Below, piece by piece: positions 26,327 to 35,496 of a DNA stretch of 64,000 nucleotides; the first letter of the stretch is position 1, and the number at the start of each line of letters is the position of its first letter. The position numbers were made by a program, and so were the translations under genes. Source of the DNA: Brytella acorum (GTDB lineage: Bacteria > Pseudomonadota > Alphaproteobacteria > Acetobacterales > Acetobacteraceae). The notes beneath the pieces were generated by a model. It saw only the letters and a list, made by a program, of their open reading frames with translations. It did no database searches and was not told where the DNA came from. The DNA lies in NCBI RefSeq assembly GCF_029309905.1, contig NZ_JARBJP010000004.1:124001-188000 (forward strand), written 5' to 3'.

Positions 26327-29300
26327 CAGATAGACTCCTGGCGACGGGAAGGACGGTGGTGAAGAATGGCGTAGACGCTCGGGACGAACAGCAGCGTCGA
26401 GAGTGTGGCGACCAGCAGTCCTCCGATGACGGCGCGGCCCAGGGGGGCGTTACTCGAATTGCTGATTGCCATCGGCACCATGCCGACAATCATCGCGAGA
26501 GCGGTCATAAGAACGGGACGGATACGTCCGAATCCGGCTTCGACAGCGGCCTTGAGGGCATCTCCATGTATGTCCATGCGTTCACGGGCATACGAGACGA
26601 CGAGAATGGAGTTAGCCGTTGCCGTGCCCATGCACATGATTGCGCCTGTGAGTGCCGGGACGGAAAGGCGAGTGCCGGTCAGAAACAGTGCCCATGCGAT
26701 GCCCGCCAAGGCGCCAGGCAGGGCCGTTATGATGACGAACGGATCAAGCCAGGACTGAAAGTTCACAACGATGAGCAGATAGATGAGCAGGATGGAGACA
26801 ACGAGACCAAGAACCAGCTGGCTGTAAGCCGCGTGCATCGTTTCGGCCTGTCCGCGCACGTTCACGACTGCGGTCTTTGGCAGGGAGGACTTGGTCTGAG
26901 CGAGGACGCGATTAACGCCGGAAAGAACGGAACCGAGGTCTGTTTTCTCGGCAGCGACATAAATGTCGACCTGCGGCATCGAGTTGTAGTGAGTCACCTC
27001 TCCGGGTGTGCCGGTTGGTATGATACGCGCGAGGCTCCCCAAAAATTGAGACGGTTTGTTGGAAGGATTACCGTCGCCTTTGGTGACAGGAATTGTCAGG
27101 AGATCATTGAAATGTGTGAGCTGATTCTGGCTCACGTAGGTGTTGAGCGGGAACGTCACGTTTTCTTTGGGATCCAGCCAATATTGAGGATCGACCGTGA
27201 TGCTGCCTGAATCTGTCATCAACTGATTGTTCGCCATATCTCCTTCAGTCAGGTCGGTGGCCTGCATGAAGGTGCGGTCTCCAGTCACGAGCAGTGTCGG
27301 GGTTTTCATGGTCTGTTGGATCACGACGTCTGCGGCACCGGGAATTCGACGTAAAGCATCAATGATATTGCGGGCGTAATCGTAGTCAGCGTGAATTTCC
27401 GGACCGGATATCTGAATATCGATAGGCGCTGGCGAACCGAAATTCAGAATTTTCGCGGTCAGATCTGCTGGCAGGAAGGTAAAGACCGTGCCTGGAAAGT
27501 TGGCGGACAGATCCTTACGCAGCATGGCACGGTAATCCCATACCGGACTTTCGTCATTGGTCAGGTGGATTTCGAGGTCGCAGTCCTGGCTTCCGACTGT
27601 TGGTGTCGGAATGAACGCCTGATTGTGTGGTCCTTCCGGCAAGCCGCAGTTACTAATGACGCTCTCAACTTTGCCGGGGAGGTCGTGCTTGATCCGGTCG
27701 TCAACCAGAGAGGCGATGCGTGATGCGACTTCGATACGTGTGCCCAATGGTGCCCGCATATGCATCTGCAGCATGCCGGATTTGGTTTCCGGGAAAAAAT
27801 CCCGCCCGGCAAATCCGTACAGCGCAAGTGAAGCGATTGATACGAAGAGGAAGAAGCCGACAAATTGGCGACGCTTCGCAACGCAACGCGAGAGGGTACG
27901 CTCGTAGCTGTCGCGGAAGCGCATGAAGCGCGATTCAAACCCTTGCTGGAAGCGGCCGAAGAACCCGCGTGGTGCGGCGTGTGTGTCGTCGTCATGTGCT
28001 CCGTGGTGAACCTGACCGGCGAGAAGATATTTTGCCATGGTCGGCACGAGCGTTCGAGAGAGGATGAACGAAGCGATCATGGCGAAAATGATGGCTTCAG
28101 CCATGGGCATGAACAGCCAGCCAGCGACACCTGAAAGCGTGAAAAGCGGCAGCCAGACGATGCATATGCAGGTTGTCGAAACGAAGGTTGGAATGACGAT
28201 CTGGTTTGCGGCGTCGATAATGGCGATTTCGAGGTCTTTCCCCATTTCAAGATGCGTATCGATGTTCTCGATCATGACGGTGGCGTCATCGACGAGGATG
28301 CCGACGGCAAGGGCCAGGCCTCCGAGTGTCATCACATTGATCGACTGGCCCGCCCATCCCAGGCAGATCAGGGCGCAGAGGATGGCGAGCGGAATAGAGG
28401 TGGCGATGATGACGGTCGAACGCCATGAGCCGAGAAAGAGAAGGACCACGATGCCGGTCAGGAATGCGGCTGTAACCATTTCCCGGACGACGTCCTTGAT
28501 GGAGTCGCGCACGAACACCGAAGCATCTGTAAGGATGCTGACATTGACGTCCGGGGGGAGCACAGCCCGTATACGGGGGAGAAGCTTGCGCACGCCATTG
28601 ACGACATCGAGTGTCGACGCTTCGCCCGACTTCATAGTGACGACTTCAACGCCCTGGCGACCGCCGACGATGACAGCGTTCGTCTGGGGATGACCGCCTC
28701 GATAGACGTCTGCGACGTCGTGGATATAGACCATGGCGTTCCCGACTTTTTTCACGGGAATATTGCCTATGTCCTTCATACTTTGAGGTGTGGCGTTGGT
28801 CTGCACCATCCAGTCGACCGCGTCGATTTTCTGATCGCCGGCTGGCAGAACGATGTTTTGATCGTGAAGCGCGTTCTGAACATCCATCGCGGACAACTGG
28901 TGCGCGCGAAGCTGCTCCTGATTGAGTGCGACCATGACAAAGCTGTCCATGCCACCGTACGGGTGCGGTACAACAGCGCCCGGTACGGTTACGAGCAAAG
29001 GACGCACGCGTATCATGGCCAACTTATAGAGATCTGAAGGCGTCTGATGATCCGAGGTAAGTTGCAGAGAAATGACGGGCACTGAGGACGCGTCAAGACG
29101 CATGATCATCGGGGCGGGGATGTGGGCGGGAAGCTGCTGGATCACTGTTTGGGATATGGCGACAACATCCGCCTCAGCTGGTCCAAGGTCAGTTCCAGGC
29201 TGAAAGAAGATTTCGACAATTCCTCGACCATAATAGGAGTTTGACTCCATATGTTCGATCCCCTCAACGGTCGAGGTGACGCCCATCTCGTAGTTCCAGA

Positions 29301-29493
29301 TAATTCGGCCCGCGAATTCTTCTGGAAGCATGCCGCCGTAAGTCCATACAACTGCAACTACTGGTATTTTTATATTCGGAAATACGTCAGTAGGAGTTTT
29401 CAAGATTGACATGACACCAAGCATGACGATCAAGATAGACATTACGACGAATGTTAGGGGACGCCTGAGAGCGGTAACCACAATAGCATTCAT
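26326..29493 (-). CDS. RND efflux permease (AcrB/MdtB-like)
   Basis: 1055 residues with the RND plan of two repeats of six membrane helices and a large periplasmic loop each. TPTDVFPNIKIPVVAVVWTYGG at the start, GGLALAVGILVDDATVMIENI in TM4 with the proton-relay Asp pair, and LTGAIMCMGTATANSILVVSYARER in the second half are diagnostic. Substrates cannot be told; the loop sequences resemble the poorly characterised branch often found in acetic acid bacteria. First gene of the three-gene operon; promoter expected in the AT-rich region upstream of 29493. Confidence 0.93.
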   Translation of the reverse strand: MNAIVVTALRRPLTFVVMSILIVMLGVMSILKTPTDVFPNIKIPVVAVVWTYGGMLPEEFAGRIIWNYEMGVTSTVEGIEHMESNSYYGRGIVEIFFQPGTDLGPAEADVVAISQTVIQQLPAHIPAPMIMRLDASSVPVISLQLTSDHQTPSDLYKLAMIRVRPLLVTVPGAVVPHPYGGMDSFVMVALNQEQLRAHQLSAMDVQNALHDQNIVLPAGDQKIDAVDWMVQTNATPQSMKDIGNIPVKKVGNAMVYIHDVADVYRGGHPQTNAVIVGGRQGVEVVTMKSGEASTLDVVNGVRKLLPRIRAVLPPDVNVSILTDASVFVRDSIKDVVREMVTAAFLTGIVVLLFLGSWRSTVIIATSIPLAILCALICLGWAGQSINVMTLGGLALAVGILVDDATVMIENIDTHLEMGKDLEIAIIDAANQIVIPTFVSTTCICIVWLPLFTLSGVAGWLFMPMAEAIIFAMIASFILSRTLVPTMAKYLLAGQVHHGAHDDDTHAAPRGFFGRFQQGFESRFMRFRDSYERTLSRCVAKRRQFVGFFLFVSIASLALYGFAGRDFFPETKSGMLQMHMRAPLGTRIEVASRIASLVDDRIKHDLPGKVESVISNCGLPEGPHNQAFIPTPTVGSQDCDLEIHLTNDESPVWDYRAMLRKDLSANFPGTVFTFLPADLTAKILNFGSPAPIDIQISGPEIHADYDYARNIIDALRRIPGAADVVIQQTMKTPTLLVTGDRTFMQATDLTEGDMANNQLMTDSGSITVDPQYWLDPKENVTFPLNTYVSQNQLTHFNDLLTIPVTKGDGNPSNKPSQFLGSLARIIPTGTPGEVTHYNSMPQVDIYVAAEKTDLGSVLSGVNRVLAQTKSSLPKTAVVNVRGQAETMHAAYSQLVLGLVVSILLIYLLIVVNFQSWLDPFVIITALPGALAGIAWALFLTGTRLSVPALTGAIMCMGTATANSILVVSYARERMDIHGDALKAAVEAGFGRIRPVLMTALAMIVGMVPMAISNSSNAPLGRAVIGGLLVATLSTLLFVPSVYAILHHRPSRRQESI

Positions 29494-29945
29494 CTGTGGG
29501 TCTGTCCTTAAGCGGTTACTACCATTCTATTTTTATATAAATGGCAGATGTTGTTAGTTCTATTGTATAAGTCACATTTCTTATTCATATTGTAGCATAG
29601 TGTTTTTGACACATAATGTCGCGTAAATGTTATTTTATGTTGCTTCAGAGCGTCCTGAAGCATCCGGACTTGAAATGCGCGGGCAACATATTTGGCAAAT
29701 AGCCATATTTCTGTGTTGACTTAGTGGCATGGCGCCATTAATAAATCATTAATCGGGGAAGAAGCTCACGTGATCCGATGGCTCGAAGGTCGTCCGGATG
29801 ATCACGAAAACAGCGAGGGCGTTCATGAGAGCGAAAAGTAATGATTGCTTTGTTCCTGTTTTGTTCCTACTTTGATCTCAATGGTGAACGACTGGCGAAT
29901 CGGTGGGAAAGGCAGAGCCTGATATGGCTATCGAGAGAGAACCCC
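29494..29945. other. AT-rich non-coding region at the left edge of the phage cluster
   Basis: No convincing gene. It holds the hairpin TGCTTCAG/CTGAAGCA (29641-29662), two operator-like palindromes (29693-29737) and a possible rightward promoter TTGACT (29716-29721), 17-nt spacer, TAATAA (29739-29744), with the second palindrome inside the spacer. Downstream is a possible 23-codon GTG ORF (29770-29841, MIRWLEGRPDDHENSEG...), too short to trust. Near-repeats TTGTTCCTG / TTGTTCCTA lie at about 29850-29870. I find no matching direct repeat at the right end, so no att site is proposed. Confidence 0.5.
29693..29737. promoter_or_regulatory. Left operator pair of the phage repressor
   Basis: Two copies of a 13-bp inverted repeat TGGC-N5-GCCA lie at 29693-29705 (TGGCAAATAGCCA) and 29725-29737 (TGGCATGGCGCCA), 32 bp apart. 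The same motif occurs twice on the other side of the repressor gene. Binding by the repressor is inferred. Confidence 0.6.
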
Positions 29946-30338
29946 TCAGTGGAGGTCCTCATTTGGTTTCGTGGGCGACGCAGGCTTGTCGAAAGGCGTG
30001 CTTCTGTCCGTGTGAGTCTCCGTGTCTTGCCGCTGGAGCACCAGCTCTGGGTGCAGAGCCGCAAGTCGCAGCGCCAATTCTTCGTCGGTTCGACCGTTCA
30101 GGACACCTTTCAACAGAAAGTCGGTTGATACGCGGAGACGGTTTGATAAAGCCGCGATAAGGAAAACATTGGGTGCCCGGTCTCCCTTTTCTATCTTGTT
30201 CAGAGTCGAGGCGTCTACACCGAGCAGGCGCGCACATTCGCTCTGGTTTGGTATGACGAGTTCTCTTGCCCAGGAGATCCGCATGCCGATGGCACGCTGC
30301 AGCGTGGCGAGGGAATTGGGTCTCTTGTGTTTGGCCAT
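29946..30338 (-). CDS. XRE family phage repressor-like regulator
   Basis: 130 residues with a helix-turn-helix (NQSECARLLGVDASTLNKIEKGDRAPNVFLIAAL, split as turn helix SECARLLGVDAST and recognition helix LNKIEKG). The tail after about residue 90 is acidic and Pro-rich with no protease or dimerisation domain seen. It is transcribed leftwards from between two pairs of palindromes, as a lambda-type repressor would be, and diverges from the phage genes. Best candidate for control of the cluster. Confidence 0.85.
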   Translation of the reverse strand: MAKHKRPNSLATLQRAIGMRISWARELVIPNQSECARLLGVDASTLNKIEKGDRAPNVFLIAALSNRLRVSTDFLLKGVLNGRTDEELALRLAALHPELVLQRQDTETHTDRSTPFDKPASPTKPNEDLH

Positions 30339-30354
30339 ATGGCATTCATAGCAA

Positions 30355-30414
30355 TGGCTTTATGCCAAATCTAGTGGGTAGTGAAATTTTGAGCGTGGTA
30401 GTGGCATATTGCCA
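30355..30414. promoter_or_regulatory. Right operator pair of the phage repressor
   Basis: TGGCTTTATGCCA (30355-30367) and TGGCATATTGCCA (30402-30414) share the TGGC-N5-GCCA form with the left pair. They lie between the repressor start (30338) and the first rightward gene (30434), where they could control both promoters. Confidence 0.65.
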
Positions 30415-30433
30415 CATCCCTGGAGTGCGAGAC

Positions 30434-30721
30434 ATGTTGGATAAAAGCGCCAGAGTGAAACAGAAACGCGAAAAGGTGAGCGCAGAGGAAGTTGCTGCCG
30501 ATCTCGCACTGGATGAACATACGAGGAAGTTTCCTCGAGCACCGAATTCTTTTTCGTATCGGAGTTCCGTTGATCGGGACAGTGGAGACGCTTTGCCTTC
30601 GGGACACCCGCTGAGTTGGGGGGCTCTATGGCAAACCGAAGTGATACCGCTCTTTCCGGGCCTCATGCCGATGGGCATGCCCGAGGCAGGCATTAGAGAA
30701 AGATCGCCGGTCGTTTGGTGA
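30434..30721 (+). CDS. Small phage early protein, unknown
   Basis: 95 residues from an ATG at 30434, divergent from the repressor and just after the right operators. It is charged at the N-terminus (DKSARVKQKREKVSAEEVAADLALDE) and Pro/Gly-rich in the C-terminal half. No family recognised. Position suits a Cro-like or early regulatory role, but no helix-turn-helix is visible. Confidence 0.4.
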   Translation: MLDKSARVKQKREKVSAEEVAADLALDEHTRKFPRAPNSFSYRSSVDRDSGDALPSGHPLSWGALWQTEVIPLFPGLMPMGMPEAGIRERSPVVW

Positions 30722-30739
30722 AAAAAACGATTTCCGAAC

Positions 30740-31279
30740 ATGATGGGAAATGTGAAGGAGCAGACCGTGCCGCTGACAGTGTCTGAAAATCAGAAAGAAG
30801 AATCGTTTCAGGAGCCCACACCAGAGCGGCAGAGAAGAGATATTTTTCGACGCGTCGGGGATGCATACAAAGTCGTCAATACGGTTCAGGTTCTGAGAGA
30901 AGCTGGCGATATTGGAGATGATGAGATCAGAGCTGCTGATCGCTGGAGCCGTGAGTATATTTTCTCAACACTTGGTGTTGTGGATCAACCGATACAAACG
31001 AGATCTGAATCGATACGGGGCGATGTTCATACCTGGATGCTGGGTCGGGGAAAATGCGCCGAACGCCTCAGTCTGATTCGTGAAACGCTGGGGTTGGGGG
31101 CGCATGTCAGGTTGGAAATGATGCTTGGGCGAGAGATGTCTTTTTCGGCAATGGCAAACCGACTTTATCCGGACCTTTCATCGGCCAGAGCCAGAATGAA
31201 AGTCTCGGCCCAATGTGCCTTCCTTCTTGAGCAGCTTTCTCATTTTTATAGGAATAATAAATCGAGAAATCATAGTTGA
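30740..31279 (+). CDS. Phage protein with DUF6456-like C-terminal HTH
   Basis: 179 residues, cytoplasmic. The middle (RVGDAYKVVNTVQVLREAGDIG, then AADRWSREY) and the end (LRLSLI-like CAERLSLIRETLGLGAH, then FSAMANRLYP) resemble alphaproteobacterial DUF6456 / late-regulator proteins, where a final helix-turn-helix binds DNA. The match is by pattern only. It precedes the packaging genes, fitting a regulator of late expression. Confidence 0.5.
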   Translation: MMGNVKEQTVPLTVSENQKEESFQEPTPERQRRDIFRRVGDAYKVVNTVQVLREAGDIGDDEIRAADRWSREYIFSTLGVVDQPIQTRSESIRGDVHTWMLGRGKCAERLSLIRETLGLGAHVRLEMMLGREMSFSAMANRLYPDLSSARARMKVSAQCAFLLEQLSHFYRNNKSRNHS

Positions 31280-31340
31280 CGTATGCGCGCTTTATGTATA
31301 TAGATTCAATTATAATAGAGTATTTCTATTGGAGCTCGAT

Positions 31341-31745
31341 GTGTTGTCTTGCTCAAAAATAATTTCAGAAAATAATATAGTGTATTCTGGTTATCAATAT
31401 TTTATTCTCGTGGAGAAAGAAGCGGAGAATCTTCTTATATGTCCGTTTGTGAGAGATGGACAACCTTTCCACCGACATGATCTTGAATTGACCTGGGTTG
31501 AATTTTCGGGAACCGGATTGCCTTGCGCGGATATGCGTATACGCGCCATTCCTTGTCGGCGGCATGCGAGCCGTGTGCAGTTTGTCGGCACTGCCGACGT
31601 GCGCCTAACGGCTCGCGTCAAGAAAGCTTTACGTGTGGAAATGAAGGCACGTTCGCAGGAGGACAGGAGTTCTCCTCTTCTATCGATGCGGAACATCCAT
31701 GATAGAGGGCGGCATCGACCCACGATCAGGGCGGTTTATTTTTAA
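31341..31745 (+). CDS. Phage hypothetical protein, weakly MazF/PemK-like
   Basis: 134 residues from a GTG at 31341 with GGAG 6 nt upstream; this start is chosen because the stretch before it is very AT-rich and hydrophobic. IVYSGYQYFILVEKE is followed by a Pro/Phe segment and ends SRVQFVGTADVRLTARVKKALRVEM, a layout that recalls the end of MazF/PemK RNases (GRV...L..ALR). No catalytic Arg can be aligned with confidence and no antitoxin gene is next to it. Could equally be an unrelated phage protein. Confidence 0.4.
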   Translation: MLSCSKIISENNIVYSGYQYFILVEKEAENLLICPFVRDGQPFHRHDLELTWVEFSGTGLPCADMRIRAIPCRRHASRVQFVGTADVRLTARVKKALRVEMKARSQEDRSSPLLSMRNIHDRGRHRPTIRAVYF

Positions 31746-31772
31746 TAATTATGACCGTTTTATACGGAGAAA

Positions 31773-32222
31773 ATGAAGGTTATGGACAATAAAAAGCCTT
31801 CTACGTCTATCAGACGCCATTCTTCCATTGTGAAAACAAAGCGTATTTTTCTCAATCATCTGGCTCTTAGCGCGAACGTGACGTCATCCGCGCGTGTCGC
31901 GCATGTGGAGCGCGGAACTGTCTATCGCTGGAAGGAACAAGATTCCGTATTTGCGGAGGCCTGGGCGCAAGCCCTTGAGGAAGCAACGGATATTTTGGAA
32001 GCTGAAGCGCGACGGAGGGCAGTTGAAGGTATTGAGGAGCCGATTCTGTCCGGCGGAAAAATTCTAAATGACCCCGTCACGGGCAATCGTTTAATGCGCA
32101 GGCGATACAGTGATGGCTTGATGCGTTTTCTTTTGAGAGCTCATAGGCCGTCGCGCTTCGGGGAGCATGAAGGGGAGAGAAATATATCCATTCATATCAC
32201 TTGCGATGACGCGGCTCTTTAA
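31773..32222 (+). CDS. Phage terminase small subunit-like protein
   Basis: 149 residues. A helix-turn-helix near residues 28-55 (FLNHLALSANVTSSARVAHV, then GTVYRWKEQDSVFAEAW) is followed by an acidic helix and IEEPILSGGKI...GNRLMRRRYSDGLMRFLLRAHRP, as in TerS-like proteins that recognise phage DNA. It overlaps the terminase large subunit start by 17 nt. Confidence 0.75.
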   Translation: MKVMDNKKPSTSIRRHSSIVKTKRIFLNHLALSANVTSSARVAHVERGTVYRWKEQDSVFAEAWAQALEEATDILEAEARRRAVEGIEEPILSGGKILNDPVTGNRLMRRRYSDGLMRFLLRAHRPSRFGEHEGERNISIHITCDDAAL

Positions 32223-33513
32223 ATTAAATCCCGGACAAATTGAGGCTAATCGTCTGTTGGGCAAGAGCGCTCGGCATATTCTGCTGCGAGGGGGATCACG
32301 ATCTGGGAAAACATTTGTGCTTCTCCGGGCAATCGTTATCAGGGCCTTACGCGTTGGCGCAACAAGGCACGGCGTTTTTCGATATCATCTGACGTCTTTA
32401 CGTGCGAGCGTTCTGATGGACACATTTCCTGCCGTGATGCGACTATGCTTTCCGGGCGTTCAGTATCGTTTTGATCGGCAGGATAGCGTTATTGTTTTTC
32501 CCAATCAGTCTTCGATTTTTTTTGGAGGTCTTGATGATGCCGAGCGTACCGAAAAAATTCTCGGGTTAGAATTTTCTACGGTTTATCTGAACGAGGCGAG
32601 CCAGATCAGTTTCGGCGCGAGAAATATGCTTTTGACTCGTTTGGCTCAAAAAAGTGATCTTATTGTTCGTGAATATATCGATGCTAATCCGCCTACGATG
32701 GATCATTGGCTATATTCTCTTTTTGAGCTTCAGGTTGATCCAAAATCCGGCGAACCCCTGACGACGCCTGAGATGTACGCCACGATGATTTTGAATCCGG
32801 AGTTCAATCGGGAGAATTTGAGTTTCGATTATCTTGAACAACTTGAAGCACTTCCAGAGCGGGAGCGGAGGCGTTTTCTGCTTGGAGAGTATCAGACTAC
32901 CGTTGATTGTGCTTTGTGGCACATGGATAAGATAAGGCGTCTGCCAGCGATTGACGCTCTGAATCGTGCAGACGCTGCTAGAAAGATGCGTCGTATTATC
33001 GTGGCCATCGATCCGTCAGGCGCATCGGGACCGGATGACGTCCGTTCGGATGAAATTGGGATTATTGTTTGCGGTCTTGATTCTGATGGCAACGGTCATG
33101 TTCTTGAAGACGCCTCCATCAAGGAGGGGCCTGCGGGTTGGGCTGCTCGGGCGCTGAAAGCATTTGACGACTGGGGCGCCGAGAGATTGGTTGCGGAGAA
33201 AAATTTTGGCGGCGCGCTCGTCGAGGCGACGATCCGAAGCATTCGTGGGCATGCTCCCGTAAAAATGGTTTCTGCGGCGCGAGGAAAAGTGGCACGCGCG
33301 GAACCTGTTGCCGCGATCTATGAGCTTGGTCGTGTTTTCCATCATGGTCGTTTTCATGCGTTGGAAGACCAGCTCTGTCGATTTTCTGCAAGTGGGTATC
33401 AAGGTGCAAGGTCACCGGACCGGGCGGATGCTCTGGTGTGGGGATTGAGTACATTGATGCTGGAGACCCAAACCTCGACTACATGGGGGCCTAGCCTGAA
33501 TTTTGCGCGTTGA
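32206..33513 (+). CDS. Phage terminase large subunit
   Basis: 435 residues from the ATG at 32206. The ATPase has a Walker A-like RGGSRSGKTFVLLRA (about residues 28-42) and Walker B STVYLNEASQ; the nuclease half has IVAIDPSGASGPD and ENFGG-type KNFGGALVEATIR, with RSPDRADALVWGL at the end. PBSX-type TerL pumps DNA into proheads and cuts it. Intact, so packaging may still be possible. Confidence 0.9.
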   Translation: MTRLFKLNPGQIEANRLLGKSARHILLRGGSRSGKTFVLLRAIVIRALRVGATRHGVFRYHLTSLRASVLMDTFPAVMRLCFPGVQYRFDRQDSVIVFPNQSSIFFGGLDDAERTEKILGLEFSTVYLNEASQISFGARNMLLTRLAQKSDLIVREYIDANPPTMDHWLYSLFELQVDPKSGEPLTTPEMYATMILNPEFNRENLSFDYLEQLEALPERERRRFLLGEYQTTVDCALWHMDKIRRLPAIDALNRADAARKMRRIIVAIDPSGASGPDDVRSDEIGIIVCGLDSDGNGHVLEDASIKEGPAGWAARALKAFDDWGAERLVAEKNFGGALVEATIRSIRGHAPVKMVSAARGKVARAEPVAAIYELGRVFHHGRFHALEDQLCRFSASGYQGARSPDRADALVWGLSTLMLETQTSTTWGPSLNFAR

Positions 33514-33542
33514 GCGCATCTGTTTAAATATGGGAATATCAA

Positions 33543-34976
33543 ATGGACTGGCTGTCGTTGCAGCGTCACTATGTGGCGCCGCCGGGTTTGCCTGCGCGTG
33601 CGGCACGACTTCTGGCGCTTGAACGGGTTCTCTCGGGGACGCAATATGATGTTCTCCCCAATCCGTTTTCGCGGGAACGTTCCGGGGCTGGCGAATATAT
33701 CCCCCTGGCATTGAGGCGTCCGTCTGTTCGCACCAATTTGTGTCGGATCGTCGTGGATGAGGCTGTTTCTCTGCTTTTCGGAGATACGCACTGGCCCTCT
33801 CTGGTCGCTGCGGATTCACGGACCGTCAGAGGGCTTGTCGCTTTTGCGCGTGATGTCGGACTGCCTTCTCTTATGACGGAGGGGGCCATTCGAGGAGCCG
33901 TGGGTTCAGTCGCCATCTTGTTCGAGGTTGCGCATCACGTTCCGCGACTGTCAATTTTGAATACGGCATATCTGACACCGCGTTGGGATACGCAGACGGG
34001 CATACTTCTCGAGGTTGTGGAACGATATCAGGTTATCGGTCACGTTCTCGCCGAGCAGGGGCATGTCATAACTTCTGACATGCTGGAGGCTCATTTCTGG
34101 TGGAAGCGGGTGTGGGATGTTGATTCCTGCACGGTTTTTGTTCCCACGCCGCTCGGGGAAGAGCCTTCCGTTCCGGATACGCTTCGTTCAATCCATCATG
34201 GACTTGGATTTGTTCCGATTGTCTGGACGCGTAACCTGAGTACGACAGGGATGGGGGAGCCTGACGGTGAATGCACTTTTGAGCGTGCCATCGATACGGT
34301 TATCGAAGCCGATTATCTCCTCTCCCAGGCTGGGCGAGGGCTCAAATATGGTTCTGACCCGACGCTGGTTCTCAAAACCAACGGTTTTCCTGAAAATGAC
34401 GTGCGTCAGGGAGGCGCGGCTTCTGCGTTGACCTTGCCGCCAGAAGGGGACGCCAAATTGCTGGAGATCAATGGCAATGCCGCAGGTGCGGTTCTTGCTC
34501 ATTACAGAGAGCTTCGACAGCTTGTTCTTGAGCAGTTGCATGGCAATCGTGCGCATGGTGACCGGCTTTCTGCCGGACAGTCGGGGCGGGCGCTTGAAAT
34601 GATGAGCCAGCCGCTGATCTGGCTTGCGGACAGGTTGAGGCATTCGTATGGGGAAGGGGGATTAATCCCCATTTATCGTATGGCCTGCCGATTTTCTTCT
34701 GTCCTGGAGGACGGATTGTATCTCGGCGGAGAAATGGTGCGGAGTATGGACCCCAATGGTCTGGCTCTGCATTGGCCTCCATGGTTCGCTCCGGGGGAGA
34801 TGGAACTTCTTTCGCTTGCACAGGGGCTCGTTGCGGCATGGCGTGGCGGCATTCTGAGTCGCGAGACTGCAGTACGTCTTTATGCAACGGCGACTGGAAA
34901 TCCAGATCCTTCCGGAGAGTGGGATCGCGTGTGTGCGTTTATGGCGGACGATACCGCTGAAAACGAGGAGTTTTAA
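33543..34976 (+). CDS. Phage portal protein
   Basis: 477 residues. The portal forms the dodecameric DNA gate at one capsid vertex. PRVDEAVSLLFG-like IVVDEAVSLLFGD, AIDTVIEADYLLSQAGRGLKYGSDPTLVLK and SGRALEMMSQPLIWLADRLRHSYG match SPP1/gp6-type portals by eye. It lies between terL and the scaffold, the usual place, and its stop shares an A with the next start (TAATG). Confidence 0.8.
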   Translation: MDWLSLQRHYVAPPGLPARAARLLALERVLSGTQYDVLPNPFSRERSGAGEYIPLALRRPSVRTNLCRIVVDEAVSLLFGDTHWPSLVAADSRTVRGLVAFARDVGLPSLMTEGAIRGAVGSVAILFEVAHHVPRLSILNTAYLTPRWDTQTGILLEVVERYQVIGHVLAEQGHVITSDMLEAHFWWKRVWDVDSCTVFVPTPLGEEPSVPDTLRSIHHGLGFVPIVWTRNLSTTGMGEPDGECTFERAIDTVIEADYLLSQAGRGLKYGSDPTLVLKTNGFPENDVRQGGAASALTLPPEGDAKLLEINGNAAGAVLAHYRELRQLVLEQLHGNRAHGDRLSAGQSGRALEMMSQPLIWLADRLRHSYGEGGLIPIYRMACRFSSVLEDGLYLGGEMVRSMDPNGLALHWPPWFAPGEMELLSLAQGLVAAWRGGILSRETAVRLYATATGNPDPSGEWDRVCAFMADDTAENEEF

Positions 34977-35410
34977 TGAGCGAAGATATTGAGTCGTTGC
35001 AGCGGTCGCTTTCCGAAACTCGGAAAGCGATGGAAGAAATGCGTAAAAGTCATGAGCAGAGACTCAGCGAAGTGCGTCTTGAGGGAGACAGAGCCGTGGT
35101 CCTGGCGACCTTAAAGGCGGAGGCATTGCGCCTTGGGGCTCATAACCCGGAAGACGTCGTACGCTTAATGGACTGGACCGAGATCAAGCGCGACGATGAT
35201 GGCCAGGTTGCGGACGCGTCATCCGCGATTGAAAAAATGCGGCGGGAACGCGCTTATCTTTTTTCAGCGCTGACTGTTTCCGGAAAATCGAGTGGTTCAA
35301 CGGTTGGAGGTCTTGCCCCAAGGCCGGGCGCGCCTCCATCATTCGACGCGCGCAAGGCATCTGATCAGGATTATGCCGCAAGAAAGTGGCAGTTTCTGGC
35401 AGGGAAATAG
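34976..35410 (+). CDS. Phage scaffold-like protein
   Basis: 144 residues. The N-terminal half is a charged coiled coil (ESLQRSLSETRKAMEEMRK, then HEQRLSEVRLEGDRAVVL), the rest is a flexible Gly/Pro-rich tail. This layout and the place between portal and capsid genes match GP20-type minor structural/scaffolding proteins. Confidence 0.65.
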   Translation: MSEDIESLQRSLSETRKAMEEMRKSHEQRLSEVRLEGDRAVVLATLKAEALRLGAHNPEDVVRLMDWTEIKRDDDGQVADASSAIEKMRRERAYLFSALTVSGKSSGSTVGGLAPRPGAPPSFDARKASDQDYAARKWQFLAGK

Positions 35411-35496
35411 CAAGCTTATTGCCTGTGGCTCATAAGCTACGCTGATATTATCTTTATTTCTGACCGTAATTCTATAATAAATTGGAAGAAACCTTC

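Noticed and set aside
24983-26362. 459-codon plus-strand ORF across the adaptor gene
   Set aside because: It is antisense to the clear HlyD-type adaptor (25139-26326) and its composition is that of a GC-rich mirror frame.
26356-27210. 284-codon plus-strand ORF
   Set aside because: Antisense to the RND permease with no recognisable domain.
29841-30128. 95-codon plus-strand ORF after the left operators
   Set aside because: Mostly antisense to the XRE gene, no domain; kept only as part of the antisense-RNA idea.
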